From Deltaproteobacteria bacterium (GTDB lineage: Bacteria > Bdellovibrionota_F > JAHFAK01), in the NCBI GenBank assembly GCA_023250585.1, contig JAHFAK010000052.1:9897-15241 (forward strand): 5,345 nucleotides of DNA, written 5' to 3'. The position numbers and the translations under genes are program-made. This document shows, one piece after another, positions 1 to 5,159 of the stretch. Under the pieces are notes generated by a model. That model saw only the letters and a list, made by a program, of their open reading frames with translations, ran no database searches and was not told the DNA's origin. The first letter of the stretch is position 1; each line of letters begins with the position of its first letter.

Positions 1-9
1 AATTATTAT

Positions 10-954
10 ATGGCAAAAAATTATTATAAAATTTTAGGTGTTTCAAAATCGAGCACCAAAGAAGAAATAAAGAAAGCATATCGCTTGCTCGCGAAAGAAT
101 TTCATCCCGATAAAAATAAGGGCAATAAAGAAGCCGAAGAAAAATTTAAGGAAATTTCTGAAGCTTATTATGTTTTAGGCGATGATAAGAGACGTAAAGA
201 ATACGATATGTATGGATCAGAGCAAAGAGGCTTTCAAGGTCAGCATGGCTTTAATCATCAGAATGTAGATTTTTCATCTATATTTGATCAAATGTTTAAA
301 AATAGAGGCAGACGTTCGACACGCAAAAATCAATTCTCAGGATTTACAGATGTTTTCTCTGATATTTTTGATGACAATATGCATTTCAAGGATTCAGACG
401 GTCAGTACTACTATTCCAATCAAACGCCTGTAAAAGGACAAGATCTCGAAACATCGATAACCATTGAGTTTCTTGAAGCTGTTCGTGGGACTGAAAAAGT
501 CGTGAGCGTTGGTGATAAAAAAATTAAACTCAAAATTCAAAAAGGGATTCAAGAAAGTACAAAATTACGATTAAAAGGACAAGGGTACTCAAGCGGCGCA
601 GGAGCAGCAGGCGATCTTTATATAACCGTTCACATCAATCCTCACCAATATTTTAAACGAGAAGGAAATGATATTCATCTTGATGTCCCTATTACTGTGG
701 CAGAAGCTATAAAAGGTGGAAAAATTAAAGTTCCAACAATTAATGGTTCGCTTATGGTAAATGTGCCAGACCATATAGCTGATAAGACAACACTACGCTT
801 AAAAGGCAAGGGGATTGAAACTGCTTCAGGTGTTCGAGGAGATCAGTATTTAGCGTTGTATATTACTTTACCAAAACATATAACAAGTAAGGGTCATGAA
901 CTATTAGAAATATTTACAAAAGAAAACCCTTATAATCCACGAGAACATTTTTAA
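10..954 (+). CDS. Zinc-finger-less DnaJ-family co-chaperone (class B, CbpA-like)
   Basis: The 314-residue product is a cytosolic J-domain co-chaperone expected to deliver clients to DnaK and stimulate its ATPase. The J domain covers about residues 1-70, with a typical start (MAKNYYKILGV) and the essential HPD at 32-34. A Gly/Phe-rich linker at about 70-135 carries DIF-like segments (SSIFDQMF, DVFSDIFDD). Two beta-rich client-binding C-terminal domains follow at about 140-300, with repeated LRLKGQG/LRLKGKG turns. The four CxxCxGxG zinc motifs of true DnaJ are absent and the C-terminal domain follows the linker directly, so this is class B and resembles CbpA/DnaJ2. The length of just over 300 aa fits that class. 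The ATG at 10 gives the canonical N-terminus. Only nine AT-rich bases lie upstream, so its ribosome site and promoter cannot be judged. grpE starts 15 nt downstream, indicating a shared transcript. The symbol is left blank because dnaJ and cbpA are both used for such proteins. Confidence 0.95.
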   Translation: MAKNYYKILGVSKSSTKEEIKKAYRLLAKEFHPDKNKGNKEAEEKFKEISEAYYVLGDDKRRKEYDMYGSEQRGFQGQHGFNHQNVDFSSIFDQMFKNRGRRSTRKNQFSGFTDVFSDIFDDNMHFKDSDGQYYYSNQTPVKGQDLETSITIEFLEAVRGTEKVVSVGDKKIKLKIQKGIQESTKLRLKGQGYSSGAGAAGDLYITVHINPHQYFKREGNDIHLDVPITVAEAIKGGKIKVPTINGSLMVNVPDHIADKTTLRLKGKGIETASGVRGDQYLALYITLPKHITSKGHELLEIFTKENPYNPREHF

Positions 955-957
955 AAA

Positions 958-964
958 AGGGAGG
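958..964 (+). promoter_or_regulatory. Shine-Dalgarno site of grpE
   Basis: AGGGAGG lies five bases before the ATG at 970, in the 15-nt gap after the J-protein stop. It is a near-perfect anti-16S match and fixes the grpE start. It shows that this genome uses strong Shine-Dalgarno sites for genes inside operons. Confidence 0.85.
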
Positions 965-969
965 ATGTA

Positions 970-1530
970 ATGGAAAAAAATAATCATAAAGACAATGATA
1001 TGGTGACAGAAGAAGTGAAGGCAGAAGAAGAAATGCAAAGCTTACCCAATAATGAAAGCGATGAAAAAGAAGCTGAAATCGCCCGCTTAAATGACCAATT
1101 CAAACGACTCCAAGCTGACTTCATTAATTATAAAAAAAATGTAGAAAAAGAAAAAGAACGTTTACTTGAATTTTCACAGAAGTTTCTTTTACAAGAAATA
1201 GTTCAGGTCCATTTTCATATGGAAAATGTTTTAAATAAATTCAGAGAAAATGACGGAATTAAGAATCCATTGTATCAAGGAATAGAACTGTTAATAAAAG
1301 AAATCGATAAGGTAATACAACGGCATGGTCTTGTTCGGAAGAATACCATTGGAGAGGAATTTGATCCACGATTTCATGAAGCTATTCAGATGAAGGAAGA
1401 TTCTCAAAAACCGAATAACTCCATTATTGAGGAGTATAGTCCATTGTATATAAAAAATGGTGAATGCTATTTTCCTGCCAAAGTTTTGGTAGCTGAGAAT
1501 ACTAAAGAAGACATAAAGCGGGACTCATGA
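970..1530 (+). CDS. grpE: GrpE, nucleotide exchange factor of DnaK
   Basis: The 186-residue product is GrpE, the homodimeric cytosolic factor that releases ADP from DnaK. An acidic, disordered N-terminus (about 1-33) leads into a long charged coiled-coil helix (about 34-95). The C-terminal beta domain (about 115-176) carries the family signature: GLVRKNTIGEEFDPRFHEAI, then a hairpin ending NGECYFPAKVLVAE, which corresponds to the usual 'RPAxVxV'. The length is normal for the family. The segment that usually reads 'LDNLERAL' is diverged here (VHFHMENVLNKF, about 80-91). The gene follows the J-protein by 15 nt with a strong ribosome site, so the two are co-transcribed. The usual grpE-dnaK-dnaJ order is not seen and dnaK must lie elsewhere. 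The stop codon falls 12 nt before a long palindrome at 1543 that could cap or stabilise the mRNA 3' end. Confidence 0.96.
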   Translation: MEKNNHKDNDMVTEEVKAEEEMQSLPNNESDEKEAEIARLNDQFKRLQADFINYKKNVEKEKERLLEFSQKFLLQEIVQVHFHMENVLNKFRENDGIKNPLYQGIELLIKEIDKVIQRHGLVRKNTIGEEFDPRFHEAIQMKEDSQKPNNSIIEEYSPLYIKNGECYFPAKVLVAENTKEDIKRDS

Positions 1531-1542
1531 AAGCGTCTTTTG

Positions 1543-1614
1543 ATGTCATTGCGAGCGAAGCGAAGCAATTTCTTCGATTCAATAAAGATTGCTTCGCTTC
1601 GCTCGCAATGACAT
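1543..1614. repeat. Palindromic dispersed repeat ('CHCERSEAI' type)
   Basis: Perfect 27-nt inverted arms at 1543-1569 and 1588-1614 flank an 18-nt spacer (1570-1587). The core begins TGTCATTGCGAG and ends CTCGCAATGACA. Each arm can fold by itself: ATTGC (1548-1552) pairs with GCAAT (1565-1569), and inside lies GCGAAGC, a short sequence known to form an unusually stable DNA mini-hairpin, present twice in overlap. Translated on the minus strand it gives 'CHCERSEAI...LLRFARND', a well-known spurious peptide from a widespread intergenic repeat class. It sits 12 nt after the grpE stop. No U-tract follows, so it is not a standard intrinsic terminator, but as RNA it would form a very stable 3' hairpin. 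No target duplication is evident. Confidence 0.9.
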
Positions 1615-1722
1615 ATTAACTTTACATAATATATATTATCAGACATTATATTTATGCCCTCTTTTTTACGGTTAAATTTCCCTAAATACATATTTGTTTT
1701 AATAACTTAATGAAAAAAGGTT
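1615..1722. other. AT-rich intergenic stretch between the repeat and the HD-GYP promoter
   Basis: No convincing ORF or RNA gene is visible here. It contains a 14-nt AT-only perfect palindrome (1626-1639) and A/T runs, which are expected by chance at this composition. It may act as AT-rich upstream DNA for the promoter at 1723-1750. The minus-strand ORF crossing it reads through the palindromic repeat and back into grpE, and is not credible. Confidence 0.5.
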
Positions 1723-1750
1723 TTGTGTTTTACTCTTCTTGGTGTATAAT
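1723..1750 (+). promoter_or_regulatory. Candidate sigma70-type promoter of the HD-GYP gene
   Basis: A perfect -10 box TATAAT (1745-1750) is preceded, after a 16-bp spacer, by TTGTGT (1723-1728), a weak -35 that keeps the TTG. Transcription would start about seven bases after the -10, which falls on or next to the A of the ATG at 1757. The promoter therefore overlaps the alternative TTG (1739) and GTG (1742) starts and argues against them. The call is based on consensus match only. Confidence 0.55.
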
Positions 1751-1756
1751 GTAGGT

Positions 1757-2947
1757 ATGTATGATCAAAACGAACGAGCTTTTGAAGAGCTCCAAGAAAT
1801 AATTCATCTTAATGAAAGTATTATTAAACGCTATCTCGGTTCCCAAATTAATCGCCGAGAAATTTACAGTCTTATCCTTGATAAGATTTTGCGTGGCGAA
1901 GGTTGCGGGCTTCCATTAGGACCTACTTATGCAATTATTGCTTACAAAGAATCAAATCGAGGCAAACTTATTGGGCATGTCTATAAAAGAAAAAATAACA
2001 AGGTAGAAACTGTTCTACGAAACGTCGATTTTGGTATCGACTTTAAAGATATCTTATGTGGAAATGAAAATGATATTTATTGGTCAAATTTTACCCATAA
2101 TAAAGAGACTCTTGACGAGTTTCAAACTTCATTTAATAATGTTTTAAAGATAGTTATTGGGGAACCCATCACTAATTATTTGGCTCACAAAATAGAAACA
2201 TTGGAAAAGCATGGCATTGTCATTGTTTTTAACTATGAAAAAATGGTTTCCGTTTTTGATTCACTTGTTTTTAAAGGCTATGTTACGGCATTTGAATCAT
2301 TTGAAATTGCTAAAGAACAAATTAGAGACCGTGATCTTGCCCATCTTGAAGTATTTACGCGTATTCAAATGCTTGCCGAGAAAAAAGATCCAGCCACTAC
2401 GGGAAAACATATCGAGCGTGTACGTAATTACTCTAAAGTATTAGCCGAAGAGATGAGTCGTTGGGAAAAATATCGTGAACAAATTGATGAAGAGTTTATT
2501 TCGCAGATTTATAAATCTGCGCCACTACATGATATTGGAAAAGTTGGTATTCCCGACAAAATACTCAATAAAGAAGATAAACTGACGGTTGAAGAATTCA
2601 CGATTATGAAAGAACATACACTGATTGGCCGAGAAGTTCTCAAGGATTCAGAGCGACTCAAAATGGCGTGTGATATTGCGCTCTGTCATCATGAAAAATA
2701 CGATGGATCGGGATATCCTTTTGGATTAAAGGCAGATAACATCCCCCTCTCCGCTCGTATTGTTTCACTTGCGGATGTTTTTGATGCGCTTTCAACAAAA
2801 CGTCCTTACAAAGAAGCCATGGATTTTGACACCGTAAAAAATATGCTCATTGCTGATTCTGGAAAACACTTTGATCCCGATGTAGTCCTTGCCTTTTGCA
2901 AACGCGAAAAAGATATCAGAAAAATTATGATGAAGTATGCGGAGTGA
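1757..2947 (+). CDS. HD-GYP domain protein, probable cyclic-di-GMP phosphodiesterase
   Basis: From the ATG at 1757 the product is 396 aa. TTG (1739) or GTG (1742) would add six or five residues but overlap a TATAAT box and lack a ribosome site. The C-terminal half is a complete HD-GYP domain: GKHIERV with H218, HDIGKVGIPD with H258-D259, H287 in KEHTLIG, HHEKYDGSGYP at 311-321, then ARIVSLADVFDAL with D340. All expected metal ligands and the GYP motif are present, so hydrolysis of cyclic di-GMP (or a related cyclic dinucleotide) is likely. A linker helix (about 187-215, RDLAHLEVFTRIQMLAEKKD) of the sort that couples sensors to HD-GYP domains precedes it. Residues 1 to about 180 are less clear. 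Their alternating strands and helices, ending in a helix before the linker, could be a GAF-like sensor, but I see no diagnostic motif. No signal peptide or membrane segment is apparent, so it is probably cytosolic. It converges with hepT, with stops directly abutting. Confidence 0.92.
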   Translation: MYDQNERAFEELQEIIHLNESIIKRYLGSQINRREIYSLILDKILRGEGCGLPLGPTYAIIAYKESNRGKLIGHVYKRKNNKVETVLRNVDFGIDFKDILCGNENDIYWSNFTHNKETLDEFQTSFNNVLKIVIGEPITNYLAHKIETLEKHGIVIVFNYEKMVSVFDSLVFKGYVTAFESFEIAKEQIRDRDLAHLEVFTRIQMLAEKKDPATTGKHIERVRNYSKVLAEEMSRWEKYREQIDEEFISQIYKSAPLHDIGKVGIPDKILNKEDKLTVEEFTIMKEHTLIGREVLKDSERLKMACDIALCHHEKYDGSGYPFGLKADNIPLSARIVSLADVFDALSTKRPYKEAMDFDTVKNMLIADSGKHFDPDVVLAFCKREKDIRKIMMKYAE

Positions 2948-3337
2948 TCAGTACTCTTCTATTTTTTCGTTAAACGAATTCAGAAATTTGATATGTGACT
3001 TGTTAATTTTTTGATATATTTTTCTTGCCTCTGCTTCGTCGATGTGAGAAGTTTTATTACGGTCTTCGAGCATATCAATCCATCCGTCTCCATCTTCAAA
3101 TAAGCCTGCCTTAAATCCTTCTTTAATAATCGGACGAGGAGCATTTGCTTCCACACCTATATAGGCAAGAATAACTTTTGCCAACTTCCAGGCAAGTTCA
3201 AACGTAAATTCGAAACGTTGAATAACTCCGTCAACGATAACGTCATTTTTAGATGGATCTTTTTTGAGAGCAGCGGTAAGCCTTTTCAAAGCACGACGAT
3301 AATCACCCTTGAGTTCTTTAATGCGTTCACGACTCAT
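2948..3337 (-). CDS. hepT: HepT-like HEPN toxin (HI0074 / nucleotidyltransferase substrate-binding family)
   Basis: This 129-aa all-helical protein belongs to the HI0074 family of HEPN proteins paired with MNT nucleotidyltransferases. The family signature IQRFEFTFELAWK is at 39-51. The HEPN RX4H motif is RNKTSH, with R93 and H98 as the expected RNase residues. In studied HepT-MntA systems the toxin is an RNase silenced when MntA adds AMP to a Tyr two residues after the motif His. Here that position is D100 (SHIDEAEA), so the usual target is missing; the nearest later Tyr is in RKIYQKI. The gene overlaps the upstream mntA by 11 nt (3327-3337), which suggests translational coupling. Its ribosome site is AAGGG at 3349-3353, with a rather long 11-nt spacer. 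Its stop abuts the HD-GYP stop on the other strand. It could be an inactive or differently controlled relative. Confidence 0.9.
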   Translation of the reverse strand: MSRERIKELKGDYRRALKRLTAALKKDPSKNDVIVDGVIQRFEFTFELAWKLAKVILAYIGVEANAPRPIIKEGFKAGLFEDGDGWIDMLEDRNKTSHIDEAEARKIYQKINKSHIKFLNSFNEKIEEY

Positions 3338-3677
3338 AAATTACTTTTCCCTTATTAAGTATATTTTGTCTCAATCTCTCCTTCGAAATACTTTTTAAAT
3401 TAACAACGTCAAATTTCAACGGAGTTTTTACTTCTTCTTCCAAACGATTTTTGATTATATTGTAATCTCTATCAGTCCAATCATCAGCAATAATAGCAAT
3501 ATCAATATCAGAAGTTTTTTTCGCAGAGCTCTCAGCTTGCGATCCAAATAAGATTAATTTTTGTGGTTTTTTATAACTGAGCACAACGTCGATTATTTGG
3601 TCTAGAATTTTTTTAGCTAATCTCACAATGATAACTATATTCAAAGTTTTATCCATGTCTAATGAATAATTACTCAT
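3327..3677 (-). CDS. mntA: MntA-like minimal nucleotidyltransferase antitoxin
   Basis: This 116-aa protein is a minimal nucleotidyltransferase (MNT). The catalytic motif GSX10DXD is an exact fit: G45-S46, ten residues, then D57-I58-D59. A third likely acidic ligand is D90 in FDVVNL. MntA proteins act as antitoxins by transferring AMP from ATP to the HEPN partner, and the next gene is that partner, overlapping by 11 nt. The ATG at 3677 has a weak GAGAAG ribosome site (3686-3691) eight bases upstream. An internal Met at codon 8 (ATG at 3654-3656) has no such site and is less likely. Only 38 nt separate it from the hemY stop, and I found no convincing promoter there. Transcription may come from the heme genes or from a promoter inside the end of hemY. 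A three-copy TGAGCT motif upstream could be an operator. Confidence 0.9.
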   Translation of the reverse strand: MSNYSLDMDKTLNIVIIVRLAKKILDQIIDVVLSYKKPQKLILFGSQAESSAKKTSDIDIAIIADDWTDRDYNIIKNRLEEEVKTPLKFDVVNLKSISKERLRQNILNKGKVIYES

Positions 3678-3681
3678 CTAT

Positions 3682-3730
3682 TGAGCTTCTCACTGGAAAT
3701 TAATGAGCTATTGCGCTAAATTTTTGAGCT
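3682..3730. repeat. Three TGAGCT motifs spaced about two helical turns apart, upstream of mntA
   Basis: TGAGCT occurs on the plus strand at 3682-3687, 3704-3709 and 3725-3730, start-to-start spacings of 22 and 21 bp. Two of the copies extend to TTGAGCT. They cover the hemY-mntA gap and the last hemY codons, immediately before the mntA start. Phasing on one helix face is what an operator for an autoregulated toxin-antitoxin operon might show. The motif is short, so chance is possible. Confidence 0.3.
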
Positions 3731-5074
3731 GACTACATGAGCATTCTTTATGCAATCCCCTATCGATATTCCTCCACGGTAATTTCCGCTTAAAAATAGG
3801 CCAGGATTATTTTTTTCGAATTTCTGAAAATATTCTTCATGTTCATGATAGCCGATATTATATTGCGGAATTGCTTGTTTCCATAGTTTATTTTGTATGA
3901 GAATCGGATCAGCTGGAATATTCATAATTTCTTTAAATTCTGAAATAACAATTTCAATTAATTTTGTTTTTTCCATTTCGAAAACATGAGGCATACGAGC
4001 TCCGCCGATAAAGAGTGTAAATGAAGCCTTGTCTTCTGATGCGCGGTTTGGAAAAATTGCTGAATTCCAAATTGCTCCTAAAAAGGTTTTATGTTCTTTT
4101 TCTGGAATTAAAAATCCAAATCCATCGAGATCGTGTCGGATGTCTTTTCTATTAAATCCAAGAAAAAGGGTCATGACCGGAGGATAATAAATTTTATTTA
4201 AATGAAGCGATAGATCTCGATCAAAGCTTTCAAATATTTTAGAAGCTACATACGCAGGAACGGTTGAAATTACTATATCTGCATGAAGCGAATTTGTCCC
4301 CTCCCCTTTTGTATAAAAAATTCTATATTCATTATTTTCTTTTTGAAGAGAAGTAACGGCCGTATTGTATTCTACGCTATTTCCTAATTTTTTCGCAATT
4401 GCCCTTGGGAATGACTGCATGCCATTCATGAATGAAAACATACGAGCATGAGATTTAGAAGTTTCATTTCTTTTTTGCCGCTCTTTTTTTCCTTTAATTG
4501 CCCCTTGAATCAAACTTCCGTAACGTTCTTCGAGCTCAAAGAGTTTTGGGAATGCGAATTTAACACTTAATTTTTCTGGATCACCTGCGTATACACCTGA
4601 GACAAATGGATTAATTGCATAATCTAAAAATTCATTTCCTAAACGCCTACGAACAAAATCAGCAATGCTTTCCTCATTCATGTTTGATTTTTTTATAAAA
4701 GGTTCTTTGAGTAATCGAAGTTTTGCTCGAAGTGAAAATAGATTTGTTGAGAGTAATGCAAAAGGATTCATCGGCAATGGATGCAATTTTCCATTTCGTA
4801 AAATATATCTTTTTTTTGCGATATTACTTGCATACACCAATTCATTATCAAGACCAATATCATGAACAATTTCTCGAATTAATGGCGTTGTTTCGAGTGT
4901 GCTATTTGGTCCATAATCAATGAGAAATCTATTATGAAACTCTGAAATCATTGTCCCGCCAGGATCACCGCGTGCTTCAAAAACAGTAACGCTATAGCCT
5001 TTTTTTTGGAGTAAATACGCAGTTGTTAAACCTGAAATTCCCGCCCCTAAAATGACAAAGTTTTTTTTATTCAT
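3716..5074 (-). CDS. hemY: HemY-type protoporphyrinogen/coproporphyrinogen oxidase
   Basis: This 452-aa flavoenzyme carries out the six-electron oxidation of a porphyrinogen to a porphyrin near the end of heme synthesis. The N-terminal FAD fold has ILGAGISGL (G10, G12, G15), E33 in VFEA and the G39-G40 pair. The middle carries the hallmark FVSGVYAGDPEKLS (157-170). The C-terminus closes the FAD site with GLFLSGNYRGGISIGDCI (425-442). Length is normal. Whether the substrate is protoporphyrinogen IX or coproporphyrinogen III depends on the pathway and cannot be told from this sequence. The start is the ATG at 5072-5074, preceded five bases away by AAGGA. A longer open frame to 5170 would add 32 residues that are merely translated palindromic repeat (VIPAKAGIQ...DPRLRGDD) and would overlap hemH. 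The upstream hemH stop is 13 nt away, so the two form an operon resembling hemH-hemY of the Bacillus hemEHY cluster. Confidence 0.94.
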   Translation of the reverse strand: MNKKNFVILGAGISGLTTAYLLQKKGYSVTVFEARGDPGGTMISEFHNRFLIDYGPNSTLETTPLIREIVHDIGLDNELVYASNIAKKRYILRNGKLHPLPMNPFALLSTNLFSLRAKLRLLKEPFIKKSNMNEESIADFVRRRLGNEFLDYAINPFVSGVYAGDPEKLSVKFAFPKLFELEERYGSLIQGAIKGKKERQKRNETSKSHARMFSFMNGMQSFPRAIAKKLGNSVEYNTAVTSLQKENNEYRIFYTKGEGTNSLHADIVISTVPAYVASKIFESFDRDLSLHLNKIYYPPVMTLFLGFNRKDIRHDLDGFGFLIPEKEHKTFLGAIWNSAIFPNRASEDKASFTLFIGGARMPHVFEMEKTKLIEIVISEFKEIMNIPADPILIQNKLWKQAIPQYNIGYHEHEEYFQKFEKNNPGLFLSGNYRGGISIGDCIKNAHVVSSKI

Positions 5075-5079
5075 ACTTT

Positions 5080-5085
5080 TCCTTC
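5080..5085 (-). promoter_or_regulatory. Shine-Dalgarno site that decides the hemY start
   Basis: Read on the minus strand, GAAGGA is followed by a five-base spacer and the ATG at 5074-5072. It begins at the first base outside the palindromic repeat and supports the short N-terminus (MNKKNFVILGAG) over the repeat-derived extension. The adjacent strong hairpin could affect access to it. Confidence 0.75.
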
Positions 5086-5159
5086 TGTCATCCCCGCGAA
5101 GGCGGGGATCCAGTCTTAATAAACTTTGTTTCTGGATTCCCGCCTTCGCGGGGATGACA
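5086..5159. repeat. Palindromic dispersed repeat ('VIPAKAGIQ / DPRLRGDD' type) inside the hemH 3' end
   Basis: Inverted arms at 5086-5113 and 5132-5159 (28 nt each, 27 of 28 complementary, the single difference at 5138) flank an 18-nt spacer (5114-5131). The ends are TGTCATCCCC and GGGGATGACA. Each arm is also a hairpin by itself: in the left arm ATCCCCGC (5090-5097) pairs with GCGGGGAT (5102-5109) around a GAAG loop, giving eight perfect pairs. In translation it gives 'VIPAKAGIQ...LDPRLRGDD', a widely seen spurious peptide of a dispersed repeat class. It is far more GC-rich than its surroundings, as expected of an inserted element. It supplies the hemH stop codon. Confidence 0.93.

Noticed and set aside
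589-774. Minus-strand ORF inside the J-protein gene
   Set aside because: It is antisense to a well-supported gene, shows no recognisable domain and has an odd composition.
965-970. ATG-TAA start-stop mini-ORF overlapping the grpE start
   Set aside because: The ATG sits directly against the Shine-Dalgarno site, too close to be used. It is most likely a by-product of the GGATG sequence.
1543-1614. Intrinsic terminator for the chaperone operon
   Set aside because: The hairpin is strong but is followed by ATATTAACTTT rather than a U-tract, and its size and sequence match a dispersed repeat. A role in 3' end protection remains possible.
1467-1691. Minus-strand 74-codon ORF containing a CHCERSEAI-like peptide
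   Set aside because: It is a read-through of the palindromic repeat plus antisense grpE. This peptide is a known artefact of that repeat class, and there is no ribosome site or family match.
2211-2444. Plus-strand ORF in another frame of the HD-GYP gene
   Set aside because: It is an out-of-frame shadow of a strongly supported coding region.
4665-4923. Two overlapping plus-strand ORFs of 66 codons opposite hemY
   Set aside because: Both are antisense shadows of hemY with Phe-rich, low-complexity translations.
1543-5159. CRISPR-like repeats
   Set aside because: Only two palindromes, of different sequence and 3.5 kb apart, with no regular spacers or cas genes.
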